A DNA stretch of 64,000 nt from Serripes groenlandicus (lineage: Eukaryota; Mollusca; Bivalvia; Cardiida; Cardiidae): contig JASEVX010000008.1 of NCBI GenBank assembly GCA_031761405.1, positions 43,355,733 to 43,419,732 on the forward strand, read 5' to 3'. Position numbers and translations under genes: made by a program. Positions within the stretch are counted from its first letter, which is position 1; every line of letters begins with the position of its first letter. Below, piece by piece: positions 42,932-54,214 of the stretch. Under the pieces are notes generated by a model, which made no database searches, had not been told where the DNA came from, and was given only the letters and a program-made list of their open reading frames with translations.

Positions 42932-44452
42932 TGTAAAGCGTTTGATCTAGTCAACCATAATACACTTCTGGAAAAACTTAAATTATACAAATTTGACAAT
43001 AGATCAATACTTTGGATTAAATCTTATCTTGAAAAAAGGATACAACGTGTTCAAATTGGGAGCATTAGTTCAAAATGTCTCCCTATATTGTCTGGCGTTC
43101 CTCAAGGCTCTGTGCTAGGTCATCTACTTTTCTTAATGTATGTGAATGACCTATCTCTGCATGTCACACTATCTTCTTTAGATTTATTTGCTGATGATGC
43201 AACCCTTCAAAAGTCTTCCCCATATTTGTATACAATTGAAAGGGATATTTCTACAGACGTTAATAACATCCAACGCTGGTGTAATGAAAACAGTATGGTG
43301 ATCAATGTTTCAAAAACTAAAAGTATGCTCTTAGCAACAAATCAAAAATTGACAAAACTTCCCGCAAAATCATTGAATATATCAATGAATAGTATTCCTG
43401 TAGATTGTGTAAAGAATCATAAACTTTTAGGCATAAATATAGATAACAATCTTTCCTATGTCAAACACGTAGACAGTGTATGTCACTCAATTACTTCAAA
43501 AATCGCTCTTCTTAGACGGATTAAACCTTACCTTTCAATACAATATCGGAAAATGTATTATAATGCATACATTCTGCCTGTCATTGATTATTGTTTAACT
43601 ATTTGGGGTAATGCACCAAAAGTACAACTTAATAGAATCCTCAAACTTCAAAAGCTGCACGAATAATTCTAGATAAACCCTATGACTCGCCATCCAAACC
43701 ATTATTTGAGGAATTGGAATGGTTGGATGTTTATGAAAGATTAGAATACAACAAATCAATATTGATATACAAAGCTATGAATGGACAAACACCTGGATAT
43801 ATAACCGATATGTTTTCTTCACAGTCAACCAATACTTACCATTTACGCTCGGTTTCAAATAATAACCTTACTTGTCCGAAACCATCTACAGAACTATTAA
43901 AAAAAAGCCTACACTTTTCTGGTGTACATATATGGAATGCCATACCTTCAAACATTAGGTTCCTTTCAAATCTTACAAAATTTAAGTGTGCAATTTTAAA
44001 GCACATTGTTTCAAAACGTCATCTTCTGTAAATCACGAGTCTTTCTTTCTTTATTATAGTACTCACAAGTTAAAAAAAAAAGCAATTCAACATCATTTTG
44101 TTTTATCAAATGCATTAAGATAGATCCTTTGTAATATGCATTACTTCTAAAAAGTTAGTCACAGTACATGTGGGTAACTTGTTTTTCAGCAAACACCTTA
44201 ATTTCATGTATCACATACAAGGTTGATACATTATTTAATCTTGTTTACTTGTGACGCTTCTGTATCACAATTGACGTTTTCACTTTTGATGTTATTGGAG
44301 GGGGGGGGGGGGGGGGGGGGAATTAATTGTTTCATCATTGTATGTTTCTGTATGATAGCTATTAAGATGGCCTCATTGTAAAATAGCCAATGGCTAAATG
44401 AGTCACCATCTATAAATAAAGTATTATTATTATTATTATTATTAATCCAAAG
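42932..44452 (+). mobile_element. 5'-truncated CR1/L2-like LINE fragment
   Basis: Starts abruptly inside RT motif A (CKAFDLVNH), then LSGVPQGSVLG, LFADDATLQ, NKTKSML-type region VINVSKTKSMLLA, and HKLLGINIDNNL. One base is missing near 43658 (LQKLHE instead of LQKAARIIL), and the frame continues 43714-44031 (EWLDVYERLEYNKSILIYKA; SGVHIWNAIPSNIR). The 3' UTR has a G run at 44297-44320 and ends in (att)n at 44426-44446. 5' truncation and a simple tail are typical of target-primed reverse transcription. It sits inside the MADF gene of the Harbinger element. Confidence 0.9.
44297..44320 (+). repeat. G homopolymer in LINE 3' UTR
   Basis: About 24 consecutive G; length may be an assembly estimate. 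Confidence 0.9.
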
Positions 44453-44754
44453 CACCTGCTCAACTGAAGCCCGTCCAGATCACCACAAAGTGCCTGAGCC
44501 CGTTTCGTAGTCTGGAAGTAAAGAGGATGAGGGTGTTGTTTCCCCTCCACCCTCTGATGACTCTGCCTCTAAGTCAGACAGTCAGATGTCGGAGGAAGAT
44601 GGAGGACAGAGTCAAAAGCAAAACAAAAGAAAACCAAGACATACACCCATCTTCAGCAGGAAGCCATGGTTGACTGGCTCAAGACTCATGAAGTCCTCTA
44701 CAACAAGAAGCCGGAGGGCTATAAGGACACCAAGAAAAAGGCCTTTCTGTAGTT

Positions 44755-45054
44755 GGTGTCATCTTTTGCTATAAAGCGAAAGATGCGTAGAAGAAGTTCG
44801 TCAAACATGGGTGGGGCGATTCTCAAAAAGTTGTAGAAGTACTTCTGATCATCCAGGCGGAGCTCCTCCATCAGCTGATGATAATGTCCTATGGCTAATC
44901 TTCTCTCCGGCTTTAACCAGTTCCTCACCCAACAAGTTCTTGGTCTTCTTCTTCTTCTCTCTCGCCCTACCAACTCATTGTATTGTTGCTCTGCACCCAA
45001 CAAAAATTGTACGAAGCCAACATTCAAAATGTTAACAGCTGCAAGATTATCCAT
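44755..45054 (-). pseudogene. PIF/Harbinger transposase, N-terminal fragment
   Basis: From ATG at 45054 the minus strand reads MDNLAAVNILNVGFVQFLLG, then RRRRPRTCWVRNWLKPERR, GHYHQLMEELRLDDQKYFYN, FLRIAPPMFDELLLRI and IAKDDTNYRKAF, the conserved N-terminal region of Harbinger transposases (W...W, 'y..l..eLr..D...f..f.Rm....F..lL'). The DDE catalytic core is missing because the frame runs into the MADF fragment. A TATA box lies 58 bp upstream. Confidence 0.85.
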
Positions 45055-45111
45055 GGTTCAAGGCATAAAATAGTGTGCGCCCACATAATGAACCAGTGAG
45101 AAAACGGCCCG

Positions 45112-45119
45112 TATTTATA
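45112..45119 (-). promoter_or_regulatory. TATA box of the Harbinger transposase gene
   Basis: The minus strand reads ggTATAAATAcgg, about 58-65 bp upstream of the transposase ATG. Transposase and MADF promoters point toward each other. Confidence 0.5.
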
Positions 45120-45124
45120 CCATA

Positions 45125-45720
45125 CCTTGTCTGATTGTACTGCAAACGGGGTGGACGTTGTAAAAACTGCGTAAGAACGCAATAAACGTACTCAAAACGA
45201 GTAGAGCGTACTGAGAACCTACTGCGAACTTTTAGAACTGTGTGGAAACGTGTGGCAAACTTGTTTAGAACTTGTTATTTTGTTTTTATATATTTTGACG
45301 GAATAACAACGCACTAAGGACGTAATGCGGTCGAATTGTGTTTGTCTGTGAACGGGATGAACGAGCTACAAACGAACCCGGTCGGTGTGCCTACGTACTA
45401 CCAATTGACGCCCGATCCCATCACGTTCCTAGTACGATCCAAGTACGGCAATTCCGTTCGTAGTACGTCCATCCCGTTTTAAGTACGTTGTCACTCCGCT
45501 TAATTACAGAACGGGATGGTCGCCTGGAAATTTTGAACAGGCTCAAAGTTCTGGAACACCATTCCCGTTCAAACCCGTCCGAGCTCGTCTATGAAGTTCG
45601 TTATCAGACCTTTAAACGTTGCTACTATATCCACTCCCGTTTGCACACAGTTTGAGCCCGTTCGGCTACATTTTTCAGAACGTAGTGAGAACGAATTCGG
45701 TGTAAAGGGGGTATAACATA
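45125..45720. other. Harbinger right subterminal region
   Basis: Unusually rich in gttc/gaac and acgt words (gaacg, cgttc, gtacg), the same texture as 42150-42760, suggesting the two ends of one element. Exact TIRs and the 3-bp target duplication were not resolved. Confidence 0.4.
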
Positions 45721-46756
45721 TGTTCTTGATTCAGATTTGGTATGCTTGCACCAAATCAGCGCGAATATTGGTTCAAGGAAGCTGAAATCGTGCTTGATTA
45801 ATACAGTCTGAATTATTCTGTCCCCCATAGGGGCCTGGCACGCTAATGAAAGAAAAACGAAAATGAAAATCTATTATACATATTTAATAGAGTAAACATT
45901 TTTTTGAAATAGCGTGCCAGACCCATATGGTTTTGCCCACGATGTCAAATGAGTAAGTAAGATACTCATTAAAGTATATACCATTTTATGCAAAAACCGG
46001 CCTTCACGTTTCAGATCAGTATGCGCGCATCTGCTCGGTCTGATCAAGTCTTCCGTTGTTTTCTATCCCGTTGGCCAATCATCCTAGAAGCTCCTGAAAA
46101 ACGTTTGGGACAAAAAACTGACTATAAGAGAATACAAGCATACTGCGACGATGGTTCTCTCTTGTCTCTACTCTCACGACACCGCACGAATAATGAAACA
46201 AGCTATCGAGTTGTCGCGAGAACAGCGTCAAATTCACTTGAATATTTCTTCTCCTCTTGTAAAAGTACGGGAAACGGAAGTTGTAATGGCTATGTGAAGT
46301 GCTCTCTGGTTGGTCGATATTTAGTCGTGTCCGGATTTTTAGCCAATCAGCGATCAGGTAATAGGAAACCATTTCTTTTTGTGTCGATATATTTAGTCTT
46401 GACGTGTCTGTGTTTTCCGCGGAAATGGTACCCCTTACGGCAACTCAAATATTAAGAAAACGAAGAGACGGACCAGAAATCGGGACGATTATTCGATGTA
46501 GCAACTGATGGGCTGCACAACGCACACCGAGTGGTTTCTAAATCTAAAAACTGTGGGAGGAGATAGTTTTCGCGGTTTTCGCCCGTTTCCATAGCAACGG
46601 TGGTTTCTATGGCAACCATACTACAAAAGGAACAACTAGAGCCTAGACCCTTCATCCCTACCAAATTTTGTCAAAATCCGTTGAATAGTTTTGGCACTAC
46701 GCTTGCCACAAACAAACAAACATTTTACAAACAAACGGACAGAAACGAAGACCGAC
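45721..46756. other. unassigned repeat-like sequence
   Basis: Contains ttgtcaaaatccgttgaata and (caaa)n at 46660-46735, resembling the 3' end of a retroelement. A 155-codon open frame (45988-46455) has no recognised domain. Confidence 0.35.
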
Positions 46757-46862
46757 TTTAAAGCGACCGAACTCCAGATACCCAACTGTCGAAAAAAAAA
46801 TCCAATTTTAAGAAAATAAGTGTTATTTTTGTATTTGGGGCATTAAAATATGATAACTGCCA
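46757..46862. repeat. left half of the TTAA-flanked MITE
   Basis: 'ttaaagcgaccgaact' then 'cccaactgtcgaaaaaaa' and 'aataagtgttatttttgtat', matching 37226-37330. The right end is absent. Confidence 0.6.
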
Positions 46863-47053
46863 ATACACACGTCAGATGAAAATGAGCTTTGAGACTGACA
46901 TTTTTAAAAATAATTCGTCAATTCAGTGACTTCGCACCACTGCAATTTTGAACAACATAATTATACACAATCCTAGAAAATAATAAAGGTGTTAACGACA
47001 GTTACGTACGGGGCTCGGTCATAATGGGTTAAATCTTGTGATATCATGTATAT

Positions 47054-47117
47054 GTCCTTACTTAGTTCGCCGCTCAAAAAATAACAACAACACAACACTA
47101 TGTTGTGCGTACAGGGA
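47054..47117 (-). repeat. DIRS split repeat B2
   Basis: ttacttagttcgccgctcaa then 'taacaacaacac' and 'actatgttgtgcgtacaggg'; matches B1 at 47767-47827. Confidence 0.8.
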
Positions 47118-47598
47118 GACGCGTGTATTGGCAGTCGACACACATATATACATATACATATACACCAGGCATATTTTGTAATAAAAACCTAACAGCAATA
47201 TAAAAGAAATACATGTATTTTCCGGTACTCAGACATCAGTTACGGCGTATGGCAGACTCGCGCAGGATCAACCAGAGATAAAATTAATAGTAAACACTCT
47301 GGAAACCTGTGTCCATTTGTCAAATGTCATGCCATGAAATGTCGAACCCCATTTGCAGTATTAATCCAATCCTTAATATATCATTTAATAATGTATGAGT
47401 ATACACATATGTATTGAACGTTAAGTTATGTATAACTTATTAAACATAACTGAAATAAGAATACTGTCTAACAAAGATTTCCAAACAGAACTAAAAACAT
47501 TCTTCCCTTCTCAAATAATATATAACATGTGATATTGTTTCCATTTCAAACATCTAACATGTGATAAAACCAAGAAATATCGAATTATAAATTTTAAA

Positions 47599-47766
47599 GA
47601 TGCGACTGCCTCTGTCGATTTTCTCGCTAGAAGTGAGTTCTCGAAACGCCCAAACTATAAATAGCTATCGCACATACATCTCGTGCGTATACAAAACCGG
47701 TTTTGCAGCTTCCCTCCGCGAGGACAAAGGTACTCAGCTACACGTTGTACCGTCGAGTACCAGCAA
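47599..47766 (-). repeat. DIRS split repeat A2
   Basis: gatgcgactgcctctgtcga to accgtcgagtaccagcaa, matching 52966-53133. Confidence 0.9.
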
Positions 47767-47827
47767 GTCATTACTTAGTTCGCTCAAAACTTAACAACAA
47801 CACTACACTATGTTGTGCGTACAGGGA
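47767..47827 (-). repeat. DIRS split repeat B1
   Basis: Directly abuts A2; matches 47054-47117. Confidence 0.8.
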
Positions 47828-47924
47828 CATACAAAGTTTAGGGGTGTTAACAAATTCAAATTTGATACTAATATGAGTTTGTAAAAAATATTTCTACAAA
47901 CTAAAGGTTCAAAACCTTAGTAAC

Positions 47925-48830
47925 AGACAATCTGTTCCCAATGCAATCCTTTATAACCATCCTTAGCTACGTCAGTTTTCCACCGACCATGCCTTTTCAA
48001 ACACCTTTCAGATATAACTAAACTATTTCTTTAGCTCTGGTATAGCTTAACTGTTTATTTTCTTAATAAGAGGTAATCTATTTTTCGAACAGAACCCCGG
48101 CTTAAGTAAATAATCATCCGATGATGAAGTGGGCTGCATTTATATATCTGTTTAACAATGATAAAGGACACGCTTCTGAAACACCTTGTACATGACAACT
48201 TCCGATCCGTCTCTTTAAATGTCTGTTTTACTTTTTCTGATCTTTATGACTATGTGATTTTTGTTGAAAATTAACATCGTTACATCGTAATCCGGTTACT
48301 TCGCTAATACGAAGAAAACCGGCGTATGCTAACATGATCACACACAAAATTCTTAAGTCAAAAACGTTAGTACAATCAGTGTACATAAAACACAAATTCT
48401 TCAACATATCAGAAGTTGAAATGTCTTTCTTTTGCACTGGTTTCGAATTGTTACGCTTGGCACATTCTAATAAATTTTCAACAATGCTACTTTCAGTCGG
48501 ATCAATAAGATCCTTAATGGTATGTGTCCACTTAATACCGTAATATGCTGACGTAATTACACTAACTGATTTAACTCTCGTCCAAAAGCGACGTGAAATA
48601 CATGGCTACACTAATTTGCAGCGCGGGCTTTGACACTAACATATGCTGAAAACAGAATATTTTTTCAAACAAAACATAACAGCTCTTGTACTTTTTGACA
48701 GTATTTTGCGCCCTTGATTGAAGAAGATATCCCGCCATTCTTTCTGTAACTGATGTTTGCGTATCGTTCTTTGCACTCCTGCCTTATCTAATTTACATAT
48801 TAGTGTCTGCTTCAAACCAATACCTGTCAA
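47925..48830 (-). pseudogene. tyrosine recombinase of the DIRS-like element
   Basis: Minus-strand fragments in order: an N-terminal piece (QKEWRDIFFNQGRKILSKST, 48636-48830), core from about 48543 (GIKWTHTIKDLIDPTESSIV, ENLLECAKRNNSKPVQKKDI), then MLAYAGFLRISEVTGLR, the box I arginine region of tyrosine recombinases, and at 48010-47930 LKRHGRWKTDVAKDGY, holding the box II H/W signature and the Tyr nucleophile. The HxxR segment between is not recognisable. It would join circular cDNA to the genome. Confidence 0.85.
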
Positions 48831-49042
48831 AATATAAATAATGGCTAATTAAATATCTTCAAACCCCAAATTCAAAGCTAAAATATCAAATGTCAATGGG
48901 TGTTCTTTCGACCTAAATTTACAAAATCTTTCACTAAAATATAAATAATGGCTAATTAAATATCTTCAAACCCCAAATTCAAAGCCAAAATATCAAATGT
49001 CAATGGGGGTTTTTTTCGACCTAAATTTACAAAATCTTTCAC
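48829..49042. repeat. 107-bp tandem duplication
   Basis: 'aaaatataaataatggctaa' to 'tttacaaaatctttcact' occurs twice in a row (48829-48935, 48936-49042) with three or four differences; a recent event inside the DIRS relic. Confidence 0.9.
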
Positions 49043-49249
49043 TAATAGCTTGAATCCCCCGTTCTCATTAACTAGTTTTGGCCAAAATTGCGCACTCTTC
49101 CAGTTCGCAACTATCAAAGTACTGTTAGCCCTTTCTTTAAGAATCTTTCCAATACATTTTGAAATAAATCTTTGGGGAGAAACCAGCCAATTTCTAACGT
49201 CGCTCCACGATTGCTGAAAACAATCAACAGCGTCTGTGCCTAGTACCCA

Positions 49250-50460
49250 TTATCTTGAATTAAACCCGATACATTTAGTATTCAAATGGGAAGCAAATCT
49301 ATCAATTGAATGGGAACCCCGTTTTCTATCTAAACTGTAATAAGCAATATCAGCGATCTTCCAATCATCGCAATCGTAACATCTACTAAGGTTATCTGCT
49401 TTGACGTTTTCGCGCCTTGGAATCCATTCAGGACAAAGCACAATGCTTTCTTTATCACATAAAACATTCAAGTTTACCGCAATATTTTTAATTGCAGATA
49501 TACGACTGCCATTAAGCAGAACTGAAATAACATTTTTATTATCTCAATATACCGACCCTCTTTAATGGGTTGTCCACGCTCATTTAGACGCACTAAAATT
49601 GTGTTCCAGATTTTTAGCTCAGTAACTACTTCAGGTGTAATTCTTACTGGGGTGTTCCAGCTAGCTCTTGAATCAATACATTTGTACATATACCTAGTCA
49701 TCAATCAGGTCTTTCCACACACAGAAAACACTTTGCATAGATACAATCTGATCGATTAAGTTCGACAGGTATTTAACATGAATGAGAAACATAGTTTTGG
49801 ACTTGATCTCCTTCAAAATGATCTTAACTTTGCAATGAAGCCTTTCTATCCTTTCTTTAGCAATATATAGCCGAGTATTGTGCATGTCTAAATCATGACC
49901 TAACCATGTGACCCTCATTATAGGTATCCAATGACACTTTTCATGGGTCAACAAAAACAAACTAATGCGAGTAACGTTTGCTTTGTAAACTCACTGGACC
50001 AAATAGCTTTTTCATAGCTAGCATCTCAGCCTTTCCCGTCATCTAAAAACTGACCTGCAGTTTTTATCCCGAACGGAAGAGAATTGAAAACGAAATACCT
50101 CGTGTTACCGTTGTATTTACAGCTAAAGCCAAGAAAAGTTGTATGCGCTTGGTATATATCAATAGGATGATACGCTCCTTACAAATCGAAAGTATACAAG
50201 AACGATCCTATTTCACACATACATTCCGCGACTTTAATATCTTCAAATTTTACTTTGAAAAGATGGAGATACTCAATTATGTGTCTGCAATCAAGAACCT
50301 GTCTAGGTGTACCCTTTTTATTATATGCCACGGTCAAATGATTTACAACATAAGGAGGGGGTATTAGCTCTGTATATACTAGTTTTAAACCAATAACTTA
50401 TTTCGTCATGAACAAAACTCATATTTTCTCTAGCAGATTTATTATTCTTTAAACTTGCTC
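49250..50460 (-). pseudogene. DIRS-type RT and RNase H
   Basis: Minus strand: RT motif A FDL*GAYHPIDIYQ (stop in place of one residue, about 50190), FLGFSCKYNGNTRYFVFNSL followed by PFGIKTAG, then FLDDG (the catalytic YxDD box as FLDD) only a few codons later, implying loss of about 30 residues. Then EKCHWIPIMRVTWLGHDLD and ERIERLHCK (49694-49960), WNTPVRITPEVVTELKIWN (49474-49704), and the RNase H end IPRRENVKADNLSR plus HSIDRFASHLNTKCIGFNS (49250-49471). The last motif is characteristic of DIRS-group elements. Confidence 0.85.
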
Positions 50461-50577
50461 TTTCTGGTACCATTGTTAAAGGTAACTTGTAACCGTTTTC
50501 AACAGTATCATGTATAAATACACTTTCAACTTCTCTAATTTAGCCCTAAGCCTTCCAACTGGTGTTATTACTTTAAT

Positions 50578-50937
50578 TCACCATGTTCGATCTTTTACAG
50601 TACAGTGCACAGTGACTTTATTCTGAATTATTGCCGAAATATTGATACTTGTCTTATTTTGCGATGCATTCGCCTGGCAATCTGACGAGCCCCTCCAATG
50701 GCCTGGTCTACCACAATCAAAACAAAGCCCCGGTCTGCGGGTAGACTTTGCATGAGGCGGCGTTGACGTTTTTGATACATTATTGGCCCATTTCAGATAT
50801 GGCCAAGCCTTCGATGTCAGACCTTTCTTCGTCTTTACCGCTTTTAACTTTTTGGAAGGTCTAGCATCAGCCTTGTTGATGCGTTTCTCATCATCGGAGT
50901 CACTAGCAAGAGGCTTGGCCACATACTCAGTTACCAC
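50578..50937 (-). pseudogene. gag-like zinc-knuckle ORF of the DIRS element
   Basis: 119-codon frame: acidic then Lys-rich N-terminal part (KKLKAVKTKKG), ending CFDCGRPGHWRGSSDC, a CX2CX4HX6C zinc knuckle (one residue longer than CCHC standard), as in Gag RNA-binding domains. Position ahead of RT on the same strand supports gag. Further gag frame probably extends toward 51112. Confidence 0.75.
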
Positions 50938-51112
50938 CGACCATCCAAATTCCGACGAATCCGCAAATCTTATCTATTTCTGCCTGTGCGCCACTAAACT
51001 CATTGCTAAAATTTAAAACAGAATTCCTTTCGCAAATACTAAATTTAAATCGTGTCAACAGAATCGGCCCTTTCATAATGACTACGCCGTAGGTACACTG
51101 CCATTCAGCCAT

Positions 51113-52965
51113 TAAATTTAAAAAAAACTAGTTAGCGTTAAATAAGGTTATGTTACCTGAACAGCTGAATGAATACTCTTATTACTTTCATATAAACTAC
51201 GCGGTATGTACACTTCCGTTAAGTCATTAAGTTTAAACAATTTAAACTAAAGTAACAAGAGAAAGTTGATGCAACGCATCAATTTCGCCGGATATCCATA
51301 GTGCAGTTATGCATAACACTAACATTATAGTAGTTGAATAAACAGTTATCAACTGAGGGGCATATTGGAACATCAGGGTCAAGTGAAAATGTATCATAAC
51401 TTGCATTGTTTTGTCAACGAAGTGAATGATAATTGAAGCCTTTGATTGTTTATGATCAATCTCCATTCCAAAGTAGGTTGACACAACCAACTAATTATTG
51501 ATCATAAACAGTAATGGAAATGAGTAATCTTGCCAATCATTAGTCTTAGTATGTATACAGTGCTTTCATTAAGGAATAATTATAAGATTTGTGAATTCCA
51601 CATACACTTTTCAAGATGTTTGTCAGAATATTTGAATTTTATTATTTTTCAATAAAACCACAAAACAGACAAATAAGGATTTGCATGCAATAGCACGCCA
51701 TTTTACTTTTCCTCTATTAAAGTCAACAGTGGACACCTTTGCAGCAATCTACTTTTAAAACAATGAGATAAGGGTTAAATCGCTGAAGACATGAGTTTTC
51801 ACTTTTTCTCAAAATGATATTAGCTTGGCATCCTAATTATATCATACTTTAACAAATGTTGAAATGTAGTCCAATATTTATAAATTAGACCACCTTCGAA
51901 ATATAATATCTCATTGAAATTGTTGTATAATTTAAACTTAATTTCGAAAATAAACTGAGCCCTACAACATGTTAATTCATTTTAATTCTTTCCTTCCTTT
52001 TTTATAATGAAAATAACAAACTACTCATGTTTTAACATTATATTATGATGAGCGCCCTTGTGTCAATGATGCATTACAATATGCGGATCGAAAGCAATAT
52101 GCCTTTAGGGAATTAAATGACACATTTAAAATTGTCAAGGACGAAATAATTGTGTACGAAAGACCCGATTCTTTCTTATTCGCAGAGGTGTCGTTCTTGA
52201 AACTCTCTTTATAGGCAGAGAGTGTTCGTTCAAAGTAATTTTTCTATTAAAACCAGTTTTATCTCAGTTTGTTCTTTTCTTCATTTGTTTCGAACCAAAT
52301 AAACATTTTAAATCACCTATGATTTACTATGTGTAAGTGAGTGTAAAGAGCGGCTCTCTGCAAAGGAGATTAATCTACGCAGTTGGTATTCGCGAGTCAC
52401 GCGATCAACAGTTTTAGCTTAGAAACAGTTAATATTTTAGATATACATGGATAAACATTATAAAATGCCTTCTTCACAAATTAAGACATCTCTTTGAACA
52501 TGAAATAACATTTTAGATGTGTCATTACTTAGTGTTTTTAAACAAACACAATTGTAATATATTTAAGACATCTAAATGTGTTTCTTCCTAATAATAATCC
52601 CCCCTCCCATGTAAATTCCGAAAACCTATTAAAAATAGAAGTCGCGGGACTAATGAATATATTTTAATAAAATGTACCTTCTGTTTTCTTTAGTCGACAT
52701 TCAAGTTGTCTTCTAGAGCAACATTGACTTTCGAGTTGAATTTAAACTGCTCTTCATTAGATTTATGTTTAAACAAATGACCACTTATTATTATGTTGCT
52801 AATCAGTGATAATTGATGATAATTAGAAGTCCCACTTATCTTTTCAACAACGCTTTCCATGTCGGCTATAATCTCCGTTTAATGCGTCTGGAGTGATGTT
52901 TTCGTCTATCAGCTGTAGGATACTGCTGCTTCAATTCGGATCGTCTCCCATTATTTTGACTAAAG
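51113..52965 (-). other. DIRS leader region
   Basis: 1.85 kb between A1 and gag with no ORF. Contains the hairpin 'gttgatgcaacgcatcaat' at about 51266 followed by tcgccgg, like the end hairpin of the 1.2-kb element, so a fragment of another element may be embedded. Confidence 0.4.
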
Positions 52966-53133
52966 GATGCGACTGCCTCTGTCGATTGTCTCGCTAGAAG
53001 TGAGTTATCGAAACGCCCACGCTATAAATAGCTATCGCACATACATCTCGTATGTATACAAAACCGGTTGTGTAGCTTACCTCCGTGAGGACAAAGGTAC
53101 TCAGCTATACGTTGTACCGTCGAGTACCAGCAA
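52966..53133 (-). repeat. DIRS split repeat A1
   Basis: Left terminal repeat of the element in its own sense. Contains ctataaatagc and matches 47599-47766. Confidence 0.9.
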
Positions 53134-53634
53134 TTCAAATATAGTGTTTACGCTGCACTACATTCCTGTTTGGAATTATGAAATAAGATATAGACAAAGA
53201 GAGTGGGATACATTTTAATTAAATCTCGATACTGTGGCAAATATACAGTGTAGCGAATCTGACTTGTTCTAGTTTACCTAAGTTGCGTCCCTTTGTTTAA
53301 ATGGATCCATTTGTAGAAACATATGTCAACAACAAATAAGAAAACATTAATTCTCGTTAGTCCTGGTTTAAATATCAAAATAATAACTGAGTGTCGCAAA
53401 ACAAGTCGTACAGTGGTCACTTGTTCCCGTCATTGTATCAAATGGTAATGTTTTATATTGAGATTAACGGAACACGTTACTGTGTGTCGCAATTAATTAA
53501 CCGGATCAGGTGAACCAGATAAGAACAACCTTTCGCCAATCAGAGACAATTTCGCCACTTTAAAGTAATTTTCGCATTTGGCGAAATGCCGAACGACAGC
53601 GCGGGCCGGCTGTCGTTTATTTTGTTTATATTTT
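53134..53634. other. unannotated
   Basis: No gene or recognised repeat. Confidence 0.3.
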
Positions 53635-53855
53635 ACCCTTTCCCACATACAATAAATCTTCAGCAGATGACTGAAGTTACCAAGTCCAAAAGATAGAAAA
53701 TCTCTAAATGATAGTATGAATATTGAATAGAGTTTAAATAATTGTGACAAATGGAGAAATCGCTCATCATGAGCAATTTCTCCATTTGACACTATGATTT
53801 GAAACGTCGTCTGCTTCAGAGGCGTCAGAAAGCGTCTACATGAGGGAAAGGGTTA
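53635..53855. repeat. hairpin MITE family P, near-complete copy
   Basis: Starts 'accctttcccacata', centre 'ggagaaatcgctcatcatga' / gcaatttctccatttg, ends cgtcagaaagcgtctacatg / agggaaagggtta. Ends and centre both pair, so the intact element is one long palindrome of about 200 bp; the left outer arm here is decayed. Confidence 0.75.
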
Positions 53856-53859
53856 ATCC

Positions 53860-54214
53860 ATAGTTAATTATCAAGGTGAATGCACCAAACGCTCGCTTAT
53901 TAAAACATTAGAGTAAGTACATTGTCAATGTCCGTGACAGGGTGGTAGTAATCTGGATTCCGATAGGTGTAGCCAATTGTTTCAACTAGCTAAACTAGCT
54001 ATCGCACAAGTCTACAGCAGTACATTTAGAAGCAAACACCAAATGAAAGGTATTTATAGACATAGACCATGGCTGTATTCATATTAAACTAACTAACCGA
54101 ACACTTGGTCTTGTGCTATGAAAAACAGGTATTAAACTGGTTGATCCAGTTAACAAAAAATACCGGTGTATTTCTATTGCGATAGAGGGGGAGTCCCGTG
54201 TTATCGTCAAGCCT
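53860..54214. other. unannotated
   Basis: No gene or recognised repeat. Confidence 0.3.

Larger units (their letters stand above)
42868..44753 (+). pseudogene. Harbinger MADF/Myb-like protein, split by a LINE
   Basis: Second protein of PIF/Harbinger transposons, a DNA-binding partner that escorts the transposase. The N-terminus MPPRKGRARQTGRAKAATT (42868-42924) is interrupted by a CR1-like LINE; coding resumes after 44453 with an acidic stretch (SGSKEDEGVVSPPPSDDSAS), a frameshift, then MVDWLKTHEVLYNKKPEGYK, the MADF-type 'l...v...p.LYdk....YkD' motif. It then runs into the antisense transposase fragment, indicating an internal deletion. Non-functional. Confidence 0.65.
47054..53133 (-). mobile_element. 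DIRS/PAT-like tyrosine-recombinase retrotransposon
   Basis: Read on the minus strand: repeat A1 (53133-52966), a long leader, gag (50937-50578), RT (50460-49694), RNase H (49704-49250), tyrosine recombinase (48830-47925), then repeat B1 (47827-47767), A2 (47766-47599) and B2 (47117-47054). This A1..B1A2..B2 order is the split-direct-repeat layout of PAT/Ngaro-type elements, which integrate through a circular intermediate using the recombinase. A1 and A2 are each 168 bp and closely similar. A 481-bp stretch separates A2 from B2, probably a later insertion. All ORFs are broken. Confidence 0.85.

Noticed and set aside
44551..44600. Hammerhead-ribozyme-like ctgatga
   Set aside because: No matching GAAA strand or pairing helices; it lies in the MADF coding relic. 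No other ctgatga site seen had the needed partner.
45988..46455. 155-codon plus-strand ORF
   Set aside because: No domain, signal peptide or compositional support, and it lies in repeat-like sequence; could be chance.
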